Assembly (NCBI RefSeq): GCF_022321485.1
Contig: NZ_JAKOGG010000001.1
Location: 248,001-312,000 of the forward strand
Direction: 5' to 3'
Length of the DNA: 64,000 nt
DNA from: Shewanella electrica
GTDB lineage: Bacteria; Pseudomonadota; Gammaproteobacteria; Enterobacterales; Shewanellaceae
The position numbers were made by a program, and so were the translations under genes. The notes beneath the pieces are model-generated. The model ran no database searches. It worked only from the letters and a program-made list of their open reading frames with translations, and was not told where the DNA came from. This document shows, piece after piece, positions 9,622 to 18,422 of this stretch; the first letter of the stretch is position 1; each line of letters begins with the position of its first letter.

Positions 9622-9647
9622 TGACAGAAAATTGTCAAAAGTTGACA
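9622..9647. promoter_or_regulatory. Three phased TGACA/TGTCA half-sites between pepA and lptF
   Basis: TGACA at 9622, TGTCA at 9633 and TGACA at 9643 are spaced 11 and 10 bases, that is one helical turn each, in the divergent pepA-lptF gap about 60-90 bases before lptF. The third copy is part of TTGACAG and may double as a -35 element. The regulator is unknown. Confidence 0.3.
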
Positions 9648-9708
9648 GTTTACATAAAAGATACTCTGTTACCAGCAAAAAGATAAGTTTAGAAAGCGGA
9701 TCCTGCCT

Positions 9709-10821
9709 GTGATTGTATTCAGATACTTAATCCGAGAAGTACTTAAGTCCCAAGCGGCAGTGCTCTCCGTGCTCCTGGCTATTTTTATCAGCCAACAATT
9801 CGTGCGTATTCTCGCCGATGCTTCCGATGGTGATTTCCCTGCGTCGATAGTGATGAAGCTCATTGGTCTTAACATGCCCGAATTGGCGGGTTTGATTCTG
9901 CCGCTCAGTCTCTTTCTTGGTATTTTGCTCGCTCATGGCCGTATGTATGCCGAAAATGAAATGGTTATTTTTCATAGTGTTGGCATCAGTGAGTGGTATG
10001 TCGCACGAGTGATGTTGTTGGTGGCGGTATTTAACTGCTTTGTTGCTGCGGCATTGTCTTTATATATCACTCCGTGGGCGGAAGAGCAGAAGAATATCGT
10101 ATTAGAAAAGGCCAAATCTGAAGCAGGTTTGGCGGCGTTGATCCAGGGGCGTTTTCAGGCGAGTCCTAACGGCCGTGCCGTTATCTTTGTTGAGAAAATA
10201 GGCAAAAATAACGAACTTGAGCGTGTTTTTGTCGCACAACAGCCAGATCCTGAAGATGACGCTGGTGTGGCCAACTTGGTGGTCGCGCAAGGTGGCCGTG
10301 TCACGGAAGATGACGCAGGCGGTGAAAGTTTGAAGCTTAACGATGGTGTGCGTTATCAAGGTTCATTACACCGTAAAGACTTCCAAATCATCGAGTTTGG
10401 CGCCTATCAAACGCAGATTAAGGAACAAGAAGTCGACGAACGTGACCGTAAACTATCGGCGTTGTCGACTGCCGAGTTACTCGACAACGACACCCCTGAA
10501 GCGGTGGCCGAAATGCAGTGGCGTATGGCGGTGCCAGTGGCGATTTTGTTAGTGACCTTGATTGCGGTGCCGTTAGCACGGGTGAATGTGCGCCAAGGCA
10601 AATTTGCCAAGCTGTTTCCCGCCATTTTGTTGTATCTCGGCTATTTTGGCCTGTTAGTCGCTGGCCGCAAAGCGTTGCAAGACGAAGTGATACCGTTGGC
10701 GCTTGGTATGTGGTGGATCCACGGCGCGGCGTTATTAATAGGCGTATTGCTGTTAAGCAAAGAGCGACCTTTAGGTGTGAGATTGATGGGGCTGTTGCGG
10801 CGACGGGGTATGGCGGCATGA
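9709..10821 (+). CDS. lptF: LPS export ABC transporter permease LptF
   Basis: Inner-membrane subunit of the LptB2FG transporter that extracts lipopolysaccharide and feeds it to the LptC-LptA bridge. The 370-residue protein begins MIVFRYLIREVLKSQ, matching the family start, and has the layout of three membrane segments, a large periplasmic beta-jellyroll (about 125-260) and three C-terminal membrane segments. The start codon is GTG. It overlaps lptG by four bases (ATGA), so translation is coupled, the usual gene pair. Confidence 0.97.
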   Translation: MIVFRYLIREVLKSQAAVLSVLLAIFISQQFVRILADASDGDFPASIVMKLIGLNMPELAGLILPLSLFLGILLAHGRMYAENEMVIFHSVGISEWYVARVMLLVAVFNCFVAAALSLYITPWAEEQKNIVLEKAKSEAGLAALIQGRFQASPNGRAVIFVEKIGKNNELERVFVAQQPDPEDDAGVANLVVAQGGRVTEDDAGGESLKLNDGVRYQGSLHRKDFQIIEFGAYQTQIKEQEVDERDRKLSALSTAELLDNDTPEAVAEMQWRMAVPVAILLVTLIAVPLARVNVRQGKFAKLFPAILLYLGYFGLLVAGRKALQDEVIPLALGMWWIHGAALLIGVLLLSKERPLGVRLMGLLRRRGMAA

Positions 10822-11879
10822 TGAAAATTTTAGATTGGTACATCGCCCGCGTATTGCTTGGCTCTTCAGCCTTGTGTTTGCTGGTGCTTACGGGTCTCTC
10901 CAGTATCATCAAATGGGTGGACCAACTGCGCCTTGTTGGCCGCGGTAGTTACAGCATGTTTGATGCGGCGATGTACGTGGTGTACTTGATCCCTCGGGAT
11001 ATTGAGCTGTTTTTCCCCATGGCGGTATTGCTCGGTGCCTTGATTGGTATGGGCATGTTGGCATCTAACTCTGAGTTAGTGGTGATGCAAGCCTCCGGAA
11101 TGTCACGTTTTCAAATCGCGTTATCGGCGATGAAAACCGCCGTGCCATTGATGTTGATGATCATGGTGCTGGGCGAGTGGGGGGCACCTGCTGCGGAGAT
11201 GAAAGCCAAAGAGCTGCGAGCGACCAAGGTCTCTGGCGGTAATTTGATTAAAGCGCATCGCGGCGTGTGGGCGCGTGATGGCAACATGTTTATCAACATT
11301 GGCCGCATTGAAAGTATCGATCATTTAGCCGACGTTACGTTATATGGTTTTGATGACAATCTGCACCTGCAATATGTGATTCACGCTAAAGACGCTTACT
11401 ACGATAACAATGCGTGGAATTTGCAGCAGACGCAGCGCTCCGCTATTGAACAAGACCAAGTGGTGATAGAGCAGCAACCAACACAGCGTTGGGAGTCCAC
11501 CTTAACGCCAGACAAATTAAGTGTGGTATCGATTAAGCCCGATGCACTATCGATTCAGGGCTTGGTGGATTACATCGATTATTTGGCGTCGAACAATCAA
11601 GATTCGAGCCGTTATCAACTGGCCTTTTGGCATAAGCTGATCCAACCGTTAACGGTGGCGGTGATGATGCTGGTGGCGTTGTCATTTGTGTTCGGCCCGC
11701 TGCGCTCACAAACCATGGGCGCGCGCATTGTCCTCGGGGTGATTTCGGGCTTTGTGTTCTATATCTGCAACGAAATCTTCGGCCCGCTGACCTTAGTATA
11801 TGAATTACCAGCCTTTTTCGGTGCTATTATGCCAAGTGTGTTATTTACCGGTGCCGCCTTGTATTACATTCGTAAGTAA
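10818..11879 (+). CDS. lptG: LPS export ABC transporter permease LptG
   Basis: Partner of LptF in the LptB2FGC lipopolysaccharide extractor. The 353-residue protein starts MMKILDWYIARVLL at an ATG overlapping the lptF stop; the open frame runs further upstream inside lptF, but the family N-terminus and the overlap favour this start. It has N-terminal membrane helices, a periplasmic jellyroll (about 130-260), and C-terminal helices containing FGPLRSQTMGARIVLGV. An extended terminator follows. Confidence 0.97.
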   Translation: MMKILDWYIARVLLGSSALCLLVLTGLSSIIKWVDQLRLVGRGSYSMFDAAMYVVYLIPRDIELFFPMAVLLGALIGMGMLASNSELVVMQASGMSRFQIALSAMKTAVPLMLMIMVLGEWGAPAAEMKAKELRATKVSGGNLIKAHRGVWARDGNMFINIGRIESIDHLADVTLYGFDDNLHLQYVIHAKDAYYDNNAWNLQQTQRSAIEQDQVVIEQQPTQRWESTLTPDKLSVVSIKPDALSIQGLVDYIDYLASNNQDSSRYQLAFWHKLIQPLTVAVMMLVALSFVFGPLRSQTMGARIVLGVISGFVFYICNEIFGPLTLVYELPAFFGAIMPSVLFTGAALYYIRK

Positions 11880-11890
11880 ATGCATATAAA

Positions 11891-11928
11891 AAGAAACAGC
11901 CCAGCGATATCGCTGGGCTGTTTCTTTT
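11891..11928. terminator. Bidirectional terminator between lptG and the GH89 gene
   Basis: A long perfect palindrome: a 16-bp stem (AAGAAACAGCCCAGCG and its complement) around ATAT, flanked by A on one side and T on the other, 11 bases past lptG and 9 bases from the end of the convergent gene. Confidence 0.9.
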
Positions 11929-11936
11929 ACGGCTGG

Positions 11937-14150
11937 CTATTTTGCCACTAACTGCATTAATTCTCGCGCCAATGTTACTGGTGCGTGCGGTATCTCTTGT
12001 GCGGGAATGCTTGGGTCGTTAATCCAATGTGTTTCCCAATCGATTAATGCTTGTTGCGCTGCGGCATCATCCAATGGTTGCTTGCTGATTTGCGCCTGCC
12101 GCAACTGTTGCAGGTACAACTGCCAGCGCGGCAGATAGTAATCGGCGTACATGCCTTGCCACGCTTTGGAAGCGTAGTCCTTGAGCTTGGTGCCGCCCCA
12201 TTGGGTGATTTGCAGTTTGGCATTATGCACGTAGTAGCTTTTTTCCTGCGGATTATCACCATAGGCGGCAGCATCGCTTAACCAAGTGTGTAGTGTTTCT
12301 TGGTGCAGTCCCATCAGTTTATCGAGTTTAGTGAGCAGCACGGCAAACTTGTTCGCGGCGGCATCCCCCGCGTTAATATCGCCTGCTTGATAGGCCGCGA
12401 CCGCTTGTTGCAGTAGGGCATCACTGTGAAGCGACACTGACTGTTTCACCAAGTCGACCAGATCGTATTGGAATAGCGGCGCGTTGGCATAGTCATTAGC
12501 GAAACTGAGCCATTGATTAATACCCGTATCTAACTGAGTTAAATCGCCGGGATGGGCGGGAAACTCGGCGGTGGCTGCGGTAGGGCGTTTCATCAGCAAA
12601 TAGGCCCCAGCAGAACCTTCCCACCAACGCGAATGCCAATAGGCGACTTGATACACCCCTTTTACTAGCTGGGGCCAAGCTGCTTGCAGTTCAGCGGTGC
12701 TTTTGCCGTAGCGTGCTTGGCTGTATTGCTGATACCACTGGTTGATATCGGGTTGCTGTTGCCACGGCAAGTCGAACAGAAACTCATACACAATCGAGTT
12801 ACTGTGTAGCCCTTCTGGAAACACACCAAAGCCTTGCAGGTCGCCCGCGTTTTTCGCTGTGGTGACGGTATTAAGCTGGGTGACGTAATCGCCAAAGTCA
12901 CCGTAGATTGGGTCACTGCCGCCGTAGTTGTGAATAAAACCAAAGATCCACGGTTTGCCTTTAAAGCCATCAGTGCCTTGCCAGACGTGGAAGCGGTCGT
13001 TGCCGATATCGTGGATCATCATTTTGTCATCAGGGATTTTACTGAGGAATGCGGCCACCGCTTTATCATCCCAAAACGCTTGATCGGCACCAAACATCCA
13101 GCCTTGCATTACCCAAGTCGCTTCCGGTGCTGCTTGGTGAATCGACTGATAAAGACGTTGACCATAATCTGCTAGGTCAGCCTCACGGTTGGTTTTGGAT
13201 ACTGGCGGCAACATCTCGTTGAAAGCATCGGACAGATAGTATTTATGCTTGCCATAGGCTTGGGTATAAAGCTCAATAAAACGCTTAGCCACTTTGGCAA
13301 ATAATGGGTCGGCCGGATCGAGCCAATAGGTTTCATGCGCAAAACCGCTCCATTTTGGCATTTCATAGATTTTGGCGTCAGGGAACAGGGTTTTGAACTG
13401 CTTCGGCACATAGCCGCTAAAGGCGGGCACCACTGGCTCCATCCCAAGTTCGGCCATACGGCCGAGAATTTTGAGTTGCAGTTGGTGCTTTTTATCAATC
13501 CAGCTTTGCGGTAATGGGCCTTGGTGGCCTTCGATATTGCCCATGCGTTGCCACGGTGCGAATGCCGGGCCAGAGAAATAGTCAGCTAATTGCTGATCCG
13601 CTACGCCAAATTCACGCCACAGCTGCTGCCATACATATTCTTGGCCTTCCATTGCTACGGGGTTGTTGACGCCGTGGATCGCCATCCAGTCAATCTCTTG
13701 CTGCCAGCGTGACCAATCCCACCATGGCGTAGTGTAGCCATACGCACAAACATTGAGATAAGCGCGCTCGGCGAATGGCGAACTCACTTTAAACGGTGTT
13801 ACATCGGCGTAATTTTGCGGCAGCGCTACCCGTTTGCCTTCCCAACTGACGGAGAGCGAGCCTTGCGAGCGCAGATATTGATAAGCGCCATAAGTGATGG
13901 CGTTGTTGCTGTTACCGCTAATGTTTAATACGCCGTGCTGCGCTGACACTTGATACCAGTCATCGGTGTTGTTATCGCTCACTAAGGTCATATCGACATG
14001 GGACAGTGGAGAGCCAGTTACCCGTTGTAACACGGCTTTGGCAGCGCTGGCGTCACTGCTGACGGGCGCTGCGGCTTGGCTGGCAAAGGTTACCGACAGA
14101 CTCATCATTAAGCCCAAGGTACTGAAAAATTGCGAAGATGTTTGCGGCAT
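11937..14150 (-). CDS. Alpha-N-acetylglucosaminidase, GH89 (NAGLU-like)
   Basis: Retaining glycosidase of family GH89 that removes terminal alpha-linked GlcNAc, as human NAGLU does from heparan sulphate. Over 737 residues it has the N-terminal domain, the catalytic barrel with YGYTTPWWDWSRW and EGQEYVWQQLW, the acid/base motif DAFNEMLPP (E312) and the nucleophile region FPEGLHSNS (E446), both aligning by motif with the human catalytic glutamates, and a helical C-terminal domain. Residues 7-28 are hydrophobic and end in an Ala-rich site, but no basic residue precedes them, so this is an atypical signal peptide. AGGA precedes the start. It lies downstream of the TonB receptor with an intrinsic terminator between them. 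A periplasmic enzyme releasing GlcNAc for the nag pathway is the likely role. Confidence 0.92.
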   Translation of the reverse strand: MPQTSSQFFSTLGLMMSLSVTFASQAAAPVSSDASAAKAVLQRVTGSPLSHVDMTLVSDNNTDDWYQVSAQHGVLNISGNSNNAITYGAYQYLRSQGSLSVSWEGKRVALPQNYADVTPFKVSSPFAERAYLNVCAYGYTTPWWDWSRWQQEIDWMAIHGVNNPVAMEGQEYVWQQLWREFGVADQQLADYFSGPAFAPWQRMGNIEGHQGPLPQSWIDKKHQLQLKILGRMAELGMEPVVPAFSGYVPKQFKTLFPDAKIYEMPKWSGFAHETYWLDPADPLFAKVAKRFIELYTQAYGKHKYYLSDAFNEMLPPVSKTNREADLADYGQRLYQSIHQAAPEATWVMQGWMFGADQAFWDDKAVAAFLSKIPDDKMMIHDIGNDRFHVWQGTDGFKGKPWIFGFIHNYGGSDPIYGDFGDYVTQLNTVTTAKNAGDLQGFGVFPEGLHSNSIVYEFLFDLPWQQQPDINQWYQQYSQARYGKSTAELQAAWPQLVKGVYQVAYWHSRWWEGSAGAYLLMKRPTAATAEFPAHPGDLTQLDTGINQWLSFANDYANAPLFQYDLVDLVKQSVSLHSDALLQQAVAAYQAGDINAGDAAANKFAVLLTKLDKLMGLHQETLHTWLSDAAAYGDNPQEKSYYVHNAKLQITQWGGTKLKDYASKAWQGMYADYYLPRWQLYLQQLRQAQISKQPLDDAAAQQALIDWETHWINDPSIPAQEIPHAPVTLARELMQLVAK

Positions 14151-14177
14151 ATAAATTCCTGTCGCTGAACAAAGGCT

Positions 14178-14218
14178 AAAAACAGCAACGGGTCGGCTAA
14201 TGCGCTGACCCGCTGCTG
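14178..14218 (-). terminator. Intrinsic terminator between the TonB receptor and GH89 genes
   Basis: A 12-bp stem (CAGCAGCGGGTC pairing with GACCCGTTGCTG, one wobble) with a 12-base loop, followed on the minus strand by TTTTT. It lies 10 bases past the receptor stop and 28 bases before the GH89 start, so read-through would set the ratio of the two. Confidence 0.8.
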
Positions 14219-14228
14219 GCGTACGGCG

Positions 14229-16889
14229 TTAGAAGCTATACATCAGGTTCATGTAGTAGCTACGGCCAATGGCACTGGTGGTTTGCCACACTTTCATGGT
14301 GTCGGCAAAGTAGGCTTCTTCGTTTTTGCCGGTGACGTTGATAGCGCCAAAGCGGATATCAATGTTCTCGGTTGGGCTGTAGCCTAAAATCACGTCCACT
14401 TGCTCACGGCCATCCACCACACGACCTTCGCGGGCGAAGAACGAATCAGAGCTATCTTGCACATACGGACTACGATGGTTCATCGCTACGCGAGCGCTGA
14501 AAGTGTCGTTTTCCCAGTAGGCGATAACGTTCCAAGTGCGTTCCGATGAGTTGGTCAGCTCAAAGTCTTCCGATTCATCGGCGTCGATGTAAGTGAAGTT
14601 GGCGTTGATACCAAAACCCGCTATCGGCAGCCACGCGTCTAATGACTGGTTCCAGCCAATTTCGTAGCCTTTCAAGTCGATACTGGTGGAGGTGTTGTAG
14701 GTGCTAGAGATCTCGAAGATATTGCCATCGACGTCAGTACACTCCGCGCCGGTGCCAGTTAGCTCGGTGCCGTTGTATTGCGATGGACAGACAAAGTCGG
14801 TCACTGTGCCGTTCATGATCTCTTTCCAAAACAAGGTCATGGTCAGGCTGTTACCGTTGCCGTAGTACCATTCCAACCCCAAATCGACTTGGTTGGCGGT
14901 CATCGCTTTCATCTCAGGTTGGCCTAAGTTGATAGTGTAGGTGCGGGTACCAAAAGAGTTAGCCGATGAGCTTTCTGACGCGGCAATCTGGGTGTTTGAG
15001 GTCAGAATTGGCCGAACCAACACCTTGGCGGCCGCTACACGTGCCAATACTTCATCGGTCATCTCCAACACTAAGTTCATGCTCGGCAGAAAGTTGTGAT
15101 AATCGTAATTGGTGGTGTAAGTGCCAATCACCTCGCGGATCTCTTCGTTCTGCGGATTCACATCACCGGTCAGGTAAGTATCAATATCGCGGTCGGTGGT
15201 TTCATAACGCATGCCGACGTTGCCACGAAATGGCATGTCGCCGATGAAAGTATCGAAGTTTGCTTCGGCGTATGCCGCCAGAATGTTACGGGTCACGCTG
15301 TAGCTGGATTGGGCGGCGAAGAACGTCGGCACCACCACGCCTTCAGCGGCGAGCGCATCACGATAGGCTTGAATATCGGGCGCAATCCACGCGCTGGGAA
15401 TATTCATTTCACCGTCGAGGAAGTCACGCACCATAAAGTTATAGTCACTCATCGGTGGCAGATCTTCATCGGCCGCTTCGCCAATGGCAGCACGGTCGGT
15501 ACGGTAGACACTGCGTTCAAACTTCTCTTTGCGGTATTTCACCCCAAATTTGATCGAACGTAACAAACCGTCATCAAAGGTGCGCAGTGCGTCGGCTTGG
15601 AATGCGGTTTCATCGGCGTTCATAAATTGCGTTTGACCGTTCGGATATTCGTTACGTGGCATATCCATTGGGTAGAGCGCCGGATCAGTCAGATCTTCTG
15701 ACAGGGCAAAACTCATAGAGCGATTGGAGATATCCAGCGTTGCTTCAGGGATAACGGTGGCAAGAATCGCCGCCTCTTCACTGTGGGTAGCTTTACCTTT
15801 GGTGTAATGCGCCACGCCGGAGAAAGTCCAGTAATCGGTATCGTACTTAGCGTCCCAAGTGAAAGCTTCACTGGTGGCGCTGTTTTCTTCCATCTGGCGG
15901 TTATTTTCTAAGGTGAAATCGCGAATGATTTCTTTGGTATAGACGCCATCGGTCGGCTCGCCTTGTAACTCAATCTGGTCCCGGTTAAACAAAAACACTT
16001 GTTGGTTTAAGTCTTGGTCGGTTTCATCTTTGGCGTAGATAGCGGTCAACTTAGTTTCGAAGTGATCGAATGGACGCCATTGAATTGCTCCGTTGCCTAA
16101 ATAGCGGTTAGTCTCACGGTCGATACGCCGAAAACGTGGCCGCCGTGGAAAGTAATCACCATCGTCGGTTGTAAACCAACGTCCCATCCACGCGTTATCA
16201 ACGCGGTCATCCAATTTCTGATAACCGGCATTCAAAAACACCCCGAGGGTATTGTCATTGAATTGGTCGATGTAGGTGACGTTGCCTTTGGGGGTGACAT
16301 TGTCAGTGGGGGAATACTCTGAATATTGCCCCTTAATTGAGGTCAAAATCTTGCGTTCAGTGTAAGACAGCGGGCTGGTGGTATCGATATTCACTGTGCC
16401 CGACAAACCACCGGTATCCATATCGGCGGTGGGGGACTTGATCACTTCAATTGATGAAGCCAGTTCCGATTGAATGATGTCGTAGCGAAAGCCGCTGGTG
16501 AAGTCAGCACTGGCTAACGTCTGGCCATTGACGGTGGTTTTGGCGTACTGCGCCCCTAGCCCACGCACACTGATGGTTGAGCCACGGCCGTTAATATTCG
16601 AAATCTGCACCCCAGGGATGCGTTGAATCGCCTCGGCAATGTTCTCGGTCGGAAATTTACCAATATCTTCAGACGTGATGACATCGGTAACTTTAGTGTC
16701 TTCCTTTTTCATCGACGCGGCTTTTGCCAAGCTCGCTTGATAGGTGACTGAAATGCGTTCTATCTGCTCATCGTCTGAAGTTTTGGGGGTATCTTCAGCG
16801 TGGGCCAATGGCATAAAACCTAAGGCGCAAACGATAGCGCTTGCGAGCATGGAGGGTTTGGGCGGAGCGAATGTTGGTGACATTGTCAT
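14229..16889 (-). CDS. TonB-dependent receptor of the GlcNAc locus
   Basis: Outer-membrane receptor of 886 residues. Signal peptide 1-31 (ends LAHA), a TonB-box-like stretch ERISVTYQA, a plug at about 60-190 with SEDIGKFPTENIAEAIQRIPGV and the conserved GRGSTISVRGLG, then the barrel ending YYMNLMYSF. This is the large carbohydrate-type receptor class of Alteromonadales and Xanthomonadales. It lies between the nag regulator and GH89 genes, and a LacI-type operator sits about 130 bases upstream of its start. Import of GlcNAc-containing oligosaccharides is inferred from this context. AGGACACC precedes the ATG. Confidence 0.9.
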   Translation of the reverse strand: MTMSPTFAPPKPSMLASAIVCALGFMPLAHAEDTPKTSDDEQIERISVTYQASLAKAASMKKEDTKVTDVITSEDIGKFPTENIAEAIQRIPGVQISNINGRGSTISVRGLGAQYAKTTVNGQTLASADFTSGFRYDIIQSELASSIEVIKSPTADMDTGGLSGTVNIDTTSPLSYTERKILTSIKGQYSEYSPTDNVTPKGNVTYIDQFNDNTLGVFLNAGYQKLDDRVDNAWMGRWFTTDDGDYFPRRPRFRRIDRETNRYLGNGAIQWRPFDHFETKLTAIYAKDETDQDLNQQVFLFNRDQIELQGEPTDGVYTKEIIRDFTLENNRQMEENSATSEAFTWDAKYDTDYWTFSGVAHYTKGKATHSEEAAILATVIPEATLDISNRSMSFALSEDLTDPALYPMDMPRNEYPNGQTQFMNADETAFQADALRTFDDGLLRSIKFGVKYRKEKFERSVYRTDRAAIGEAADEDLPPMSDYNFMVRDFLDGEMNIPSAWIAPDIQAYRDALAAEGVVVPTFFAAQSSYSVTRNILAAYAEANFDTFIGDMPFRGNVGMRYETTDRDIDTYLTGDVNPQNEEIREVIGTYTTNYDYHNFLPSMNLVLEMTDEVLARVAAAKVLVRPILTSNTQIAASESSSANSFGTRTYTINLGQPEMKAMTANQVDLGLEWYYGNGNSLTMTLFWKEIMNGTVTDFVCPSQYNGTELTGTGAECTDVDGNIFEISSTYNTSTSIDLKGYEIGWNQSLDAWLPIAGFGINANFTYIDADESEDFELTNSSERTWNVIAYWENDTFSARVAMNHRSPYVQDSSDSFFAREGRVVDGREQVDVILGYSPTENIDIRFGAINVTGKNEEAYFADTMKVWQTTSAIGRSYYMNLMYSF

Positions 16890-17015
16890 GGTGTCCTACC
16901 TGCTTTTCACTACTTGTTGATAACGATTCAACCGATGTCGAAACAGCTGAAAGTGCAATTTTTGTTTTGTTGTTAAGGTGATTTTTTCACCATTGCGATT
17001 TGACGCTAACATTGC

Positions 17016-17031
17016 TTGTCAACGTTGTCAA
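17016..17031. promoter_or_regulatory. LacI-type operator upstream of the TonB receptor gene
   Basis: TTGTCAACGTTGTCAA is a near-perfect palindrome centred on CG, typical of LacI-family sites. It shares the CAACGTTG core with the site at 18360-18375 on the other side of nagR. It sits in the 302-bp gap 16890-17191, which also holds the receptor promoter and an A/T-rich stretch; nothing else was found there. Confidence 0.7.
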
Positions 17032-17191
17032 ACGCATTTGTGGCAAAAATGTTTGTCGATGGTTGCTGTTGTTAAGGTTGTTAATTGTTGCTGAGGATTT
17101 GTACGATTAATGGTGGCGGCAACGCAAAAGAAGGCGCTATAGCGCTCACAGAATGCGTAAAAAAACGTCGCTAGCGCGGTCTGTTCGGCTG

Positions 17192-18235
17192 TTACTTGCT
17201 GGTGGCGGGTTGGGTAGCAGAGTCTCTGATAAGTAGTTTAGGATTAAAGCCTTTTGACGATGTTTTCATCTCTTTTTGTTCTTGCATCAATGAGATGACC
17301 AACGCCGCTGCGCTGGCAGCAATATCAAAATTAGGCTGATCCATGGTGGTGAGGTGTGGCAGGGTTTGTACTGAAAACGGGCTGTTTTCAAAGCCGACAA
17401 TGGAGATATCTTCGGGAATACGGAGGTTTTGCAAGCGTGCCATAAACACGGCACCGGCGGCGATTTCATCGTTACAAGCAAAGATGGCGGTTGGTCGCTG
17501 TGGGTTATTCTCTAGCAGTGTTTGGGTCATCTTCATGCCGGACTCAAAGGTAAATTCCCCTTCAATAATCAAGTTTTTATCGACACTAACGCCTTGTTTA
17601 TCATGTGCTTGTTGATAACCCTGCAGGCGGCCACGGCTCGATTCGTGGGCCGGGTTATGGCCTAAAAAGGCGATGCGGCGATGCCCGAGTTGTAGCAGAT
17701 AGGCAGTAATGTCATCACCGGCGGCGATGTCGTCAACGTAGATCACTGGCGCTAAATCATCCGGTGGCTCACTGCCAGACAGAATGCGCACCACTTTCGC
17801 CCCTTGGTTGAGCAAAAAGGTCACCAAGGCGCGGTTCTCTGACAACGGCGGCGTGAGGATCACGCCACCAATCTGATTCGAGCCAATCATGGCCGCCAAC
17901 TCTTTACCGACATCTTCAGCCTTGGAGTCTGTCGGGCGGATCACCAGTTCGAACCCCTGCTTACGGCACTGAGAAATAATGCCATTTTGCATTTGAATCA
18001 CATAGTTACTGTTAGGGTTGTCATAGACAAACGCCAGTGAAAACGGCGCTTTACGCATGGTTCTGGCGGTGTGATTAGGGCGGTAGTTCAGCTTGTTAAT
18101 GCACTCATTCACCTTGTCACGCACTGCATCGCTGACGCTGGCCTCATTATTAACTACGCGGGAAACTGTTTTAAACGAGACACCTGCGAGTTTGGCTACA
18201 TCTTTGATGGTGGGCTTCTTGGTGATTGGCGCCAT
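17192..18235 (-). CDS. nagR: LacI-family transcriptional regulator of the GlcNAc locus (NagR)
   Basis: Repressor of 347 residues with an N-terminal LacI helix-turn-helix (TIKDVAKLAGVSFKTVSRVVN, about residues 9-29), hinge helix, and a periplasmic-binding-protein-like sensor domain with IFACNDEIAAGA. It lies between the TonB receptor and the divergent nagX-nagK-nagB-nagA-nagP operon, with matching operators on both sides; in Alteromonadales the NagR of this family responds to GlcNAc-6-phosphate or a related intermediate. The start ATG at 18235 sits just before the HTH; an in-frame ATG at 18274 is possible, and neither has a clear ribosome site. Autoregulation is plausible because the divergent operator is 125 bases upstream. 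Confidence 0.85.
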   Translation of the reverse strand: MAPITKKPTIKDVAKLAGVSFKTVSRVVNNEASVSDAVRDKVNECINKLNYRPNHTARTMRKAPFSLAFVYDNPNSNYVIQMQNGIISQCRKQGFELVIRPTDSKAEDVGKELAAMIGSNQIGGVILTPPLSENRALVTFLLNQGAKVVRILSGSEPPDDLAPVIYVDDIAAGDDITAYLLQLGHRRIAFLGHNPAHESSRGRLQGYQQAHDKQGVSVDKNLIIEGEFTFESGMKMTQTLLENNPQRPTAIFACNDEIAAGAVFMARLQNLRIPEDISIVGFENSPFSVQTLPHLTTMDQPNFDIAASAAALVISLMQEQKEMKTSSKGFNPKLLIRDSATQPATSK

Positions 18236-18359
18236 AGAGTGGGTAAACCTCAATGAATAAGACTTGGTCAGCATACGGTGATTGACACAACATCGCAATG
18301 GAATACATAGCGTTAACAACTGACGATTATTTAACTGACGGCTGATATTGGTTTAATGG

Positions 18360-18375
18360 TTGACAACGTTGACAT
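18360..18375. promoter_or_regulatory. LacI-type operator in the nagR-nagX divergent promoter
   Basis: TTGACAACGTTGACAT has the same CAACGTTG core and flanking pattern as the site at 17016-17031. A second short palindrome TAACGTTA follows at 18378-18385. The site is 48 bases before nagX, where it would block the promoter. Confidence 0.75.
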
Positions 18376-18422
18376 GATAACGTTAGGTTAATAAAAAGTG
18401 CTCGAAAATAAAACAAATAACT

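Noticed and set aside
10518-10817. 100-codon upstream extension of lptG inside lptF
   Set aside because: LptG family N-termini begin at the ATG overlapping the lptF stop.
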